A stretch of DNA of 64,000 nt from Sarcophilus harrisii (taxonomy: Eukaryota; Chordata; Mammalia; Dasyuromorphia; Dasyuridae): NCBI RefSeq assembly GCF_902635505.1, contig NC_045431.1, forward strand, positions 98,025,488 to 98,089,487, given 5' to 3'. The notes beneath the pieces were generated by a model. It had not been told where the DNA came from and made no database searches. It was given only the letters and a program-made list of their open reading frames with translations. The translations under genes were made by a program, and so were the position numbers. Shown one piece after another: positions 1 through 12,700 of the stretch. Numbering within the stretch: position 1 is the first letter of the stretch; every line of letters begins with the position of its first letter.

Positions 1-121
1 TAATGACAAAATGTGGCTCCAAAGAGTTGAGAAAATATAGCCACCTTTCCTTTTTACTGCAGAGATGGGGAACTGAGTGTGGAATGTTGCATGGCTCTTG
101 CAAATGGCTAGTTTTTTGTTA

Positions 122-613
122 TTTATTTTTACTGAACTATTACTCTCCCCCCATCTTTTTTTTTTTTAATTTCTTGTTGCAAAGAATAGCTCAGTGGATG
201 TGGGGGAAGGGATATATCTGAAAATTAATGTGATGTAGAAAAAAAAGTTATTAATAAAAAGATTAAAAAAGAAAATATGTTCTCTCATTTAAATGCACTA
301 ACTAATAACCAAATGGTCACAACACTATATATAACTCAATAAAGGTTTCATCGTTTGGAAAATGACTATATATTATGCATTTGATGGCACATGAGACAAC
401 CAAAGAACTGATTTCATATCTGCTGAGTATGAACAGGGTTAATCATCATCCCTGTTAGTCATACCTGAACACATAATCACCATAAAATGAACTTTGAAAA
501 AAAGGAATAACAAGTTATTTTATAGATTTGATTATCATCCATGCAGGTATGATTCAATGGTTGATAACAAAATTAAATATAATCTTATATTATTATTACT
601 GAACAGTACCACT
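122..613 (-). other. CBR4: Probable CBR4 3' UTR with candidate poly(A) signal
   Basis: The sequence downstream of the CBR4 stop is AT-rich with no recognisable repeat. The only minus-strand AATAAA between the stop and the window edge is at 127-122, which would give a 3' UTR of roughly 0.5 kb. The cleavage site is an inference. The true end could lie outside the window. Confidence 0.4.
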
Positions 614-792
614 TTACAAAGCAAGCTGTAATCCACCATCTACGACCAGAACATGTCCTGTAATATATGGAGTTTCCAGAAGAAAAACAACAGCATGTGC
701 CACATCTTTAGGTTCTCCAAACCTCCCAAGAGGAATATTTTTCTTTAACTGTTCTTCTTTCATATCTTTCGTCATATCTGTATAGATAAATC
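614..792 (-). CDS. CBR4: CBR4 coding exon 5 with stop codon (residues 179-237)
   Basis: Acceptor cttttaaag, then GA completing Gly179. Encodes [15 protein letters not shown] to [13 protein letters not shown], with TAA at 616-614. It holds the mobile substrate loop and the C-terminal PYITGHVL and DGG segment typical of FabG-like SDRs. Confidence 0.97.
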
Positions 793-3700
793 CTTTAAAA
801 GAAAAAAAAAAGAGTTGTTAAAATTGAATTATCACTATTAAGATATGAATTTAAACTGTACTTAACAAAAATTAATTAGTTCATATTAGAGTAACTCAGG
901 AAATCACAGATTTACAAGTTACTAAATAATTAAGTCTATGTCCTTGTGATAGCAGCAGAATCAGATGTTGTATCAACTTGAGGCAATTCTTTCTATGCCA
1001 TATAAGGGAAAAAAAAACCTTCTGGTCATTACTGGTTGTGATATTGTTTGTCTCAGCAAAGAGTTTAAAGTTAAGAATGAAGTAATTTAATGAATTATAA
1101 AACAGTTTGCAAAAAAAGCATGTTCTAAATTGAAGTCTCAATTAAGGCAATAATAATAACTTTAAGCATTATAGAATTTAATCTGAATAAAAATGCATAC
1201 AAAAGGGAAAAATACTCCCCTGAAAATAAATCCAAAGATCAGTAATTTATTTAAATGAATTCTATATAGGCATTCCACAGATATACAATTATACCTAAAA
1301 AAAAAAATCAGAAAGCAATAAGGATCTTGTAAAATTAGACTAGGACATTAGATATGAGAACAAAACAACATCAGAACAAATGAGAACATCAGAAGATGCT
1401 AAGCATTAAATAATTCTTTTTTTTAATGTTAAACATGGTAGAAATATGTTAAATCCAATACATGCATACATATCTATACAATAATTTTGCTGTACAAGAT
1501 CAGATCAAACCAGAAAACAAAATGAAGAAAACAAAATGCAAACAAATAACAACAAAAAAAGTGAGAATGCTATGTTGTGAGCCACACTCAGTGCCCACAG
1601 TCCTCTCTCTGCATGTAGATGGCTCTTTTGATCACAAGACCATTGTAACTGGTCTGAATCATCTCATTGTTGGAAACAGCCACATCCATCAGAATTGATC
1701 ATTTGTATAATCTTGACATTGGTGTGTACAATGATCTCCTGGTTCTGCTCATTTCACTTACCATCAGTTAGTGTAAGTCTCTCCATTCCAAGTCTCTGAA
1801 ATCATTCTGCTGATCATTTCTTATAGAACAATAGTATTCTATAGCATTCATATACCATAACTTATTCAGCCATTCTCCAATTGAGGGGTATCCATTCAGT
1901 TTCCAGTTTCTTGCCACTACAAAGAGGGCTGCCACAAACATTTTTGCACAAGTGGGTCCTTTTCCCTTCTTTAAGATCTCTTTGGGATATAAACCCAGTA
2001 GAAACATTGCTGGGTCAAAGAGTATGCATAGTTTGATAGCCCTTTGAACATAATTCAAAATTGCTCTCCAGATTGGTTGGATCTATTCACATATCTACCA
2101 ATAATGCATCAGTATCCCAGTTTTCCCACATCCCCTCCAACATTTATCTTTTCCTATCATCTTAGTCAATCTGAGAAGTGTGTAATGGTTTCTCAGAGTT
2201 GTCTGAATTTGCATTTCTCTGATCAATAATGATTTGGAGCACCTTTTCATATGACTAGAGATGGTTTCAATTTCTTCATCTGAAAATTATATCTGTTTAT
2301 ATTCTTTGACCATTTATCAAATGGAGAATGGCTAATTCTTATAGATTTGGGTCAATTATATATTTTATAAATGAGGCCTTTATCAGAACCTCTGAATGTA
2401 AAAATATTTTCCCAGTTTATTGTTTCCCTTTCTAATCTTGTCTGCATTAGTTTTGTTTGTACAAAAACTTTTTAATATAATCAAAATTATCTATTTTGTG
2501 ATCAATAATGATCTCCAGTTCTTCTTTGGTCACAAATTTTTTCCTCCTCCACATATCTGAGAGAGAACTATCCTAAGTTATTCTAATTTGTTTATAATAC
2601 CATTCTTTATGTCTAGATTTCATCCTTATCTTGATATTCAGTGTTAGGTGTACCCACACTAATGCCTAGTTTCTGCCATGCTAGTTTCCAATTTCCCAGC
2701 AGTTTTTGTCAAATTGCACTAAATAATTCTTACCAAAATGATTTCACTTCTTTTTTTAAAGTTATCCTAATATTTTAGGTTTAAAATGTAATTACTTTCT
2801 ATTCTTGATATGAGAAATGAATAGTATCACAATCCTACTAAACTTTAATAAATTGTTCTTCATGAATTGTTGTGGCTAAAAATTTCACAAGTCACTGACC
2901 AATCTTCTGGTGATCAGCCTCTCTGCATTTAGGTAGGATGACTGTTGAGTTGACAAGTCACATTAGTCAGTGGCCAGGCTTGTATTCAGTTCTTTCAAGT
3001 TTAGTCTTACCTGCTAGAATCTGTCACACAGACTTTGGTGGAAGGTTAGAACAGCAGGAAAAAAACAGAAATATAGATTCCATGGTAAACAGAACTAAGG
3101 ACTTACAAGGAAGATCATGGAAAAGAGAATATATAAAGGGAAAGGTTACATTTCATAAATTACCTTAGAATGAAATGCAATAATCAATCACAAAAGCTGG
3201 AAAAAACTGACTAAAAACTGGACAAAAACTACACTTAACTCCATACCTACAAAGACTTGTTATACATTCCTGAACTATTCTTTAACTTTTTTCATTTGTA
3301 ATTATCTGCTACCTTCTTAAGCAGTTTTTGAGGATTTAATTATGTATTGGTATTTTTAGTAAGTATAATAATTCTTAAATACATTGTACAACAACAGTTG
3401 TATCTGTAGTAGAAGACAGGGGTAGTATAAATAAATGAAACCCAATTATCTTTATGTGAAAGACTAACAATCCCTTTATTACTAATTCTTTATCATAGCT
3501 AATAATATGTGCGTGTGTATATATAATATAAATAGCAATAAAATCCAGTAATTAGCATATATGAAAGCACCTACTCTGTGCAAAATAGTGTTCTAGGTCT
3601 AACAGGTCTTATATCCCAAAGAAATCAAAGAAAAGGATAATGAACCTATTTGTGCAAAAGATTTATAGCAGTTCTTTTTATACTGGCAAAGAATTGGAAA

Positions 3701-6700
3701 CTGAGAGAATGCCCCTCAACTGAGGAATGACTGAGCACTTGCTCATTTGTGGTAAATGATTGTGATGGAATACTATTGTGTTGTAAAAAATGAAAAGGAT
3801 TTTTTTCAGAAAAACTTGGGAAGAGGTGTCTGAACTGATGCAAAGTGAAATGAACAGAATCAGGAGAGTAATGATAACTGTGAAAGCTACTCTGATCAAG
3901 ACAATGATTCAAAACAAATCCAAAGACCTATGACAAAAAATGCTATTCACCACAAGAGAAAGAACTGGTTAACTCTGAATACAAACTGAAACACATTTTC
4001 TTTATTTTTCTTTGGGTTCTTTTTTTCTGCTTTCTTTCACAACATAGCTAATATGGAAATATGTTTTTCATTACTTCCCATGCATAACTTGATTGCTTGT
4101 CAAAAAGGAGACAGGGGAAGGAGGGAGTAAGAGAATATTTATTCCAAAAATTTTAATGACTTTTTTTTAACACATAAATTGGAAAATATTTTTTAAAATA
4201 CGTAATTTTTTAAAGTATTATGCCAGGTACATAAGGAAAAAATTCCTGTCCTTAAGGGCTTTTAGCTTAAATTGTGAACAATATAAGGAAAAGGAAAATC
4301 AAATGATACAAACTATATAATCAAATCTTAAATCATTGAAAATGAATATTTTTAGAGGATTCAAATGAAAAATTTTATAATATTAAATATAAGAATATTA
4401 TATATATTAAATATAAGAATATAAGAAATCTAGACTTTTTTCCCTAAAGACAAAAAAAAAGTAAAGGCTTTTATGTTTTAAAACATTTTTATTTTCAAAG
4501 GTGCTTATTACTGAAAAAATCATTTCAAATTTATCAGAAAAGTCTAATTAATGTTTTAAATGCCCACTCATCTTTTTTAGCGCTCATAGTTAGAGCTGTT
4601 TTCAAGTTTAATTTCAATGTGACCTCATTAATCCACTGCCCAGGTGGCTTAGCATTCAATTAGTCTTGTGTACTGAGTTCTCTCTGTCCTTAAAGCTCTA
4701 ACTGTTTTGGTCCTTGTCACCATAGCCTATTCCTACTATGCCCAACTAAGTCACTTTGGGAACTATCTTGGGCATTTAACAGAATCAGAGACTCATACAA
4801 TTTAAGAGCTGAAAAGCACCTAGGGAGATCATCTAGTCCAATCATCTGATTTTATTTACTTGATTTGATAATTGAAGGACAGGGAGAATATGAGAGATAG
4901 AGGGCCAAAAAGTCCTAGGTTCAAGTTCTGTCTTTGATATATACTGGCTTAAGCAAATCATTTAACCTCTCAATGTCCTCAAATAGCTCTCTAAGTCTGT
5001 AAATTACAGACTCGGTTTATTAAATAGAATTTCTAGTCAGATCTGTATTAGTATAGTGAATTCCCCAAATGTAAGTTCCCCATACTGATAAAATTACTGG
5101 TCCAGTTCTTGTACCAGTACCTCTCAAAAAATGTTTATACTTAACCATATACAGTAAAAATAAATTACTAGCCAAACACTACTGACTAAAAAAATTATAA
5201 CCATTTCAAATGATTGCACAAATGTATGTATGTATATATATTTATATATAAAATCTTTCAATATTTCTGTAGTCTCATTATAATTTTCATTCTTAATAGT
5301 AACAGAGTACTTTATGGCAGAAACATCAAACGCACACCAGCAAAACTCCTCAGATTAAAAAAAAAGCAACTGTGAACCTTAACAAAATAAAAATATAATA
5401 CAACATAATGTTAATTTGTGGTTTCCTAAGTCAATAACTGGCAGCAGAGCTCTCTTTCTTTTTGAGTTTGATACTTCTGCTCTCTGGCATTAATTTACCA
5501 GTCTACTTAACCATGATCCAGTCATTGGATACATGGGTTGCCAAACCTTCATTTTATACATGAGGAAATGCAGACCCAGAAAGGATTAAATGCCTAACAA
5601 GGATCACCCAGTTTTTGAAAGCCAGGGCTTTCTATGAGTATAGGGTTCTTTCTTTCAATATTATCTTTCCTTTAACCTAATTCTTCTAGGAACAGGGTTT
5701 ATACTATTCCCCTTGGAAAATGGCAAGCTGTCCCAAATCTGGGCCCTAGACCCTGCTGTCAGGCCTTCTTGTTTATGATTGAATCACCTGAACTTCTGCT
5801 ATTTGTCTGCTCTACTCTCCCAATACCATGCCCTATATACCTGCTCTCCACAGCAACTCCATAGGTATCCATAAACTCTGGATTTCTTGCCCAGCCCAAC
5901 AGGGATCTTCTTAATGTTTCGTTCTTATTTTCTTCAATCTGGCCTGTTGCTATGATGTCTTAGTGAAAGTTAGTTAGCAGAGCATAACCTCCAGAGCAGA
6001 GGATTTTCTCATATGCCATACTTTGATTTTACATTTGAAAAACCATGAAATCCACAACCTTCTCTCTTATACCCAGGCAACATTTACAATGGATTACAAA
6101 TCACTAAAAGTAAACCTAATATAACAGAATCTCAGCTTCACTTAAATTCAAAGCTTAGGGTTAGGTAAATTAATAGTTCCTTATTTTACTCATCCTATTA
6201 GCATGAAATTTTTTGTCTCAAGTTTTTGTCACATTAGGTTACCTATCTTGTATTTATTGTACTTCTCTACCATGCCAAAGCACTTCTCTACCTGGAAGTT
6301 CACTACATTCCTCTGGCTCTTTGGTCAATTCCTCTTAGACCCCCTATTTTAGGGAAAGTACCCAGGGCAGTCATTTTCACTCCTTCACTTTTTTGGGACC
6401 CTCTTGATTCTCCAGACTTTTTCTACCATACCTTCTTGCCCCAACCCCTCCTGCTTCTCAACTCCATTTTACTGTTATCTTCCATTAGCAAGTTCCTTAA
6501 GGGTGGGCAATATCTTACTTTCTGCTTATATTTGTGCTTAGCACAGTGGCTGACAAACAGTAAGCACTTAATGAATACATGTTGACTTGACAAAAAAAAG
6601 ACAAGAAATAATCCCCAACCAATGAGGCTAATATTTGTCGTTACGTGACAGATGAGCAAGGCCAGCTTAGGAGTAGAGAAGACTCCGTTTCAAGTTGTCT

Positions 6701-9700
6701 TCCATTTCATGCTTACCAAGTAACTAAAGGTAGGTTGCGTTATCTGCCCCAGGGAACTCCCAGATGATCCTCTAAATCATAGCTGTGATCTTGAACTAAA
6801 GCAGAGGAAGGTTTAAAAAAAAAAAAAATGCTAAAATGTTTTTCTCTCTCTGCCTCAGTGTTTTCAACTCTAAAATAGGGATAATACTAGCACCTATCTA
6901 CCAGAGTTGTTGTGAGGATAAAATGAGATAATTGCAAAATGCTTTACAAACCTTAAAGTGTTTGTTAAATGCTAGCTATGATTATTGTTACTGTTGTTAT
7001 TATGATAGCTAACAGTAACATATCAAACATCTGTTTTACTGGCTCAGTAGTACAGATTGTAACTTTTTTTTACATTCATCAGAAAGTTTAGTTTTTAAAA
7101 CACATGAGGATCTGGGTCTATGAGCAGTGACAATAATGCAATATAATAGAATGCCATACTATTTGATACACCAAACAGTTCAGATGTTAAATAGCTGTTC
7201 CTTTTGCCTAATCTCTAGTAGAAATGTCTTTCAAGTAGTCAACACAAACATTTTCTACTTTTACAAAGCTGGAAACTAAAATAACCTCATGGGAATAAAA
7301 GTAATGTTGGTATAGAAATGTTTCAATTAATAAAGAAATAGCCGCCAAAACAAAGTACAGGATGTCTCTCATGTTAAATATTTCCCAGATGATAAGATTT
7401 ATCTAGTAAGAAATTTATAATTGCTTTAAAAGTAACTTCAAGTTAAAAAAAAAAAAAAACTCAAGCATTCTTAACAAGTAATTATTCTTTGTGCAGTCAA
7501 CCCTATGATTCAGAGAATGATATGGCACTTTGTGGATTAGTGATGCCCCTTGTTTTTCTTCTTCCTCCGTAAGTGCTTTCTGGCCATTTCACTGATAATT
7601 GCTACTTACATTAGCAAGGAGCAGGAAACACAGCTGACATTTTTTTTTAAGATGTTCACTTCTCATGCAATATGAGGCTGTCTAACAGCCTGCCCCAGAA
7701 TTCTTGAAACTTTCTATATATAATTAGTTTCCCTACCACCCAACAACATACCTAATCAAATCCCATGTTTTATACAAAATTTCTTGCTGTTCAGTAATAA
7801 TAATATTATAAAATATGCAACAAATATTAGGGAAAGACCTCCAGAGAACTCACTGTCCTCCTGGGATTATAGCAGATGTTTTTAGAGTAGCAGAGAAGAG
7901 CATCTAATAGACTTATAATTACTCAATTTTTAGTTAATAATAAATGTCACATATAGATTTCCCTAAAATCTCAGAAAACAATAATAAAGTTAATCTATAA
8001 CAGCCAATAATCCACTTTCACTCATTTTTCTGAGGTGTAATATTATATGACTGGGGAAATTTTTTGTTTTACTTACTAAATTATATAGATTTGGACTGAT
8101 TCAAAAGAACCCTATATAAAAATTAGAGAACTCCTCCCCACAAAAAAAAACAACATAAACCATAAACACATTATTTTGAATAATTTCTTATAGGCAACCA
8201 GTTTAACAACTAAAGTGCTGTCTTGAGCACTAGTTTTACTGGTTGACCTTCAATCATTAGTGAATCCTAAAGTAAGGGGAGTACAAGTCCATTCTGTCAT
8301 ATTAATCTAACAAGTGAGTTAAAAAATAACAGCTGTCCAATACATCTCATACACTCAAAATCAATTATCTTTAGTAGTCAAGAACAAAATATTTTTGGCT
8401 AAGTGACATTATGACATTGAAATATTCGCTTCAGTTTAAATATCATTTCTAACCAAACTTTTTATCCTTCCTAATAAACTATAAAAGGACTTTATCTTTA
8501 TAGTCATCAATACAATATAGTCAATACAAAAGAACAATTATGCATTTAACAAGGATTGGTAGAAAAAAAGGAAAAGAAACTGAGAAGAAGAGAAAGACAA
8601 AAAATCAGATGTTCAGCACCTGGAAAATGGCAGACAAAATCAGTAAAAGACAAAAGAACATATATTTTCATGTTACAAAAATAAATATGAAAGAGATTTG
8701 ATTTGTCAATATCATTTCCTAGAAAATGTAGAACATTCTTCCAAAGATTAAAAAAAAACCCAAAGACTCAAAGAAAAAAAAGTACAGTGTTTTTCTTCCC
8801 ATTACTATTTGTGTGTGTGTGTGTATGTGTGTGTGTGTTTTCATATCCATAAATTTACACTGACCTGGGGCAACAACATTCACTCGAATTTTCTTTCTTG
8901 CTACCTCTTTAGCAAGAGAACGGGAGAAACCAACTAATCCTTCTTTGCTAGCACTGTAAACGCATTGGCCAGGATTTCCTTTTAAACCTACAATACTTCC
9001 TGTACAAAGAGAAAGAAAATATTTTTTTAAAAATTAGTGATTCATTTGTTAATTCAGTTAATTCTAATTGGAAAACTTCAAAAATTTTAGAGTATATTTT
9101 AAAAATTAGAAATCCTGATGCTTTTCTCATTAGGAATAGTATTAACTTAGAGCTGAATTCTGCCCTAAAGTAAATATTGACAGCTCTGTTGGGCCAGTCC
9201 TTTGCTTGGTGCACTCCTGCTTGCTCTCATGGTTTCACTTATTAGCTGATTGCCATGACAGCAGAGACCATAAAAGTACAGCTGATAGTAACGACTTCCA
9301 TGGAGACAGGTTGACAAAAGGACAGTTCTGTCTGTTAGCAGAACCCTAGGGAATAAGTGGCCGATCACTTTAGGACAAGCACTGTAAGCTCTCTCAATAC
9401 ATCTCTCACCAGTGGAGTGGAAAGAGCACTGCCTTGGAGAGGGAGGATCTCACCAATCTTAAGCAAGTTACTTAACTTCCCAGGTCTCAGTTTCCTCATT
9501 TATTAAATGAATGATTGAATTTGATAACCACTAAGGTCTTTTCCAGCTCTATGTCTATGATCCAAGGATCCTTGGGGACAAAAAAGGAAAAAAGTAGATT
9601 ATATGAGAATACAATTAGTTGAATTAAAAGACTAAAAATGGAAGAATCAAAAAAGTAGTGTTTTAATGAATCAATGTCAACTAAGAAGAAACTATCTAAT

Positions 9701-12700
9701 GGCTTTTCCTAGGCTCTTCCTATGTTCTTAACCTGTCCTATTTAAGATCTAAAAGGTGGGAGGAATAGTTAACAAACTAGCCATATAATCAAGTTCTAAA
9801 ATCCTTGCAAAGAACAATGGCCCAAACCTAATAAGACAAAATTTAATATACAGAAATGCAAAGTCTTACGCTCAGCTATGTAAGTACATGACTTAGACAA
9901 CAGATCATATGAAAAAAGACTTTTGAGAAAAAGTTGTAGTGAGTTGTAATAGCAATTTGAGTCACCAGTAGATGGGTAATGAAGGTTTAAGAGTAGAAGA
10001 ATTGAATTCCGAAAATTTGATCCAAAAGGTTAAAAAAAGCCCCTGAACAAAGACTGACACAATGAAAATTTTAAGAAGGATGGCCTGGAGTAGATAGAAG
10101 TGAAAGACAGCATGATTATTAATTTTATGTTTAATTAATTAGTATGTTTATACCAACAACTGACTTGATTTCAGCAGTGTAGAAATTTCTTACCAAAGCC
10201 CATGTATACAGAGCAATGGGTGAGAGGCAAGATTCAAATGGGGGGCGGGGGGGCGAGGGGCGGGGGAGTCTTCTTGACAGCAAGGAAGAAAGAAAAGAGC
10301 ACCTATTATGTGCCAGGCACTATACTAAGCATTTTACAAATACCTCATTTGAAATTCATAATAATCCTGGGAGATGGCTATTATTAAAACAGCCCCCCTT
10401 TTTTACAGCTGAACAAAACACTGGCAGACAGAAGTTAAATGACTTGGGCAGGATCACACAGCTCCCCAGTCCTGAGATCATACTTGAACTCTGGTCTCCC
10501 TGTCTTCTGGCTCTGTGATAGCTTGCTGCCTTAATATTTAATTGTTTAATTTAAATGAATTTAATTATAAATTTTAAAAAAAATTATTATAACTTTTTAC
10601 TGACAGAACATATGCATGGGTTATTATTTACAACATTATTCCTTGCACTTACTTCTGTTCCGACTTTTCCCTTCCCTCCCTCCACTCCCTCCCCCCTAAA
10701 TGGCAGGCACTCTTATACATGTTAAATATGTTATAGTATATCCTAGATAAAATATATGTGTGCAGATCCATACAGTTCTCTTGTTGCACAAGAAGAATTG
10801 GATTCAGAAGGTAAAAATAACCTGGGAAGAAAAACAAAATGCAAGTAGTCCACATTCATTTCCCAGTGTTCCCTCTCTGTGTATAGCTGATTCTGTCCAT
10901 TATTGATCAACTGGAACTGAATTTAATTATAAAATTAAAGAAGTCTTAATACATCTAATTTTAGATGTAGAAACCGATTTACATAAAAATAAAATCTCAG
11001 TTTGGACTGGCTAACATGAGTTCATAAAACTTTGTTTGGATTTTTTGGTTCAGGTCTGTGATTTCATTAATTCTCTCTAACAAGGAACTCATTTGCAACT
11101 TAAGGCTTATGGTCACTGAGAAGCTAAGTATCAGGCAGAGGGTTCACACAGCCAGGATATATCAGAGACAGGAAATCTGAATTATAAGTTTATTTTTTTA
11201 AATGTATTTTATTATAAGAAGCTATAACTTGTATTATCTGTAAGAGTGTCTCTAGATGATCTAGTTTAATAGATATGAAGGATTTATTTCAACTGTATAT
11301 AGGTATACATCTTTCTAACCAACAGATAGAAAATATATTTTTTCTATCTAGAGTCACTGATCATATAAAATGGTCCAAGGGCCAAGGGAAAAAAAAACAC
11401 CTAATTTTTACTGACATTTATTTATTTATCCACCACTGATTAAGTACCTATTATATATAAAACATTGGTAAATGCTAAAGAAGAGGGAAAAAATAATTAT
11501 TGAGAGAAAAAATATATAAAATATCCTAAGCACCAAAATTTAATATTAACTGAGAATTTTAAAATTCTGTTTAATAAAAACAACAAATTATATTATTTAA
11601 TTTCTGGACTATAAGCTTCTTGAGGGAATACATATTAATAATAATATTAATCTTTGAATTCCCAGTGCCTTACACAGTGTACTACACAAATCAGGTGTTT
11701 AATAAATGCTTGTCCAGTGTTTTTGTTTTTATACTACTATGTTTAATTAAAGAACAGGAATAGAGTAGAATCACAGGATCAGAGATTAGAGCTGCTCTAA
11801 GATTTTTGGAACACTTCTATGAGAAAAACATTACTGTTTTTTCACACCTCTCAAGGGAACTGAATTTCAAACCTCATGGATTCTTGGATTTGGGGATTAA
11901 TTTGTGTTAATAAAATTTCCATCTTGATACTTGCCCCACAGATTAGAAGTTTCACCTTCAATAATAATGTCCAAAAAGGTGCTCCCTTAACAACTTTATT
12001 TGTATTTTGAAAAAGTTCAAAAATGACTTTGAAATCTTACATTGTAAGATTTCAAACTCTTTTCTGCATAAAAAGTACAAAATCAAACGTTAGGCTCAAC
12101 TATGTAGAAATTCGCTTCAAATCAAAGGGGTGAGAATTTAACCTTTCTTATAATGTGTGGTATTTCAAAATGAATAAACTCACCTATATTAACAATAGAA
12201 CCTCCCTGTTGTTGAATCATATGCTTCAAAGCAGCTTTACATGTCAGCATGGATCCCAAGAGGTTAGTGTGAAGCTGGGACACCATGTCTTCAGTTTTTG
12301 TTCTTAATAGCAAGGCATCCCTACAAACAAAGAGACAAAATTTTTCTCTAAAATATGATTTCCTCAGGATTTATTATTTTGAAATAAGAATTCCCAATGT
12401 TGGTCATCTGTTTAGTATAGCTAGAACTTGACCATATATTACATGGTATGGAGATGAGGGTAAGAGGAAACAAACATTCATTAAGCACTTGCGTCAGGAA
12501 CTGTGCTAAGTGCTAGGGATAAAAATAAGAAAAAGAAAATGCCTTCTCTCAAGGAATTTACAATCTGATGAGGGGAGACAATATCTAAAAAAGAAACTGA
12601 AAAGAGCAGAGGTGGAGGAAACACCAAAGGCAGAATCAAAGTTAAGCAGAGCAGCTGGTAACAAATGATGAGATGGCTGGTATTTTGAGCCCTCTATAAA

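Noticed and set aside
1768-2058. Open frame repeated almost word for word at 22941-23213
   Set aside because: The similarity ([11 protein letters not shown]...) reflects two copies of the same L1 3' region, not a gene family.
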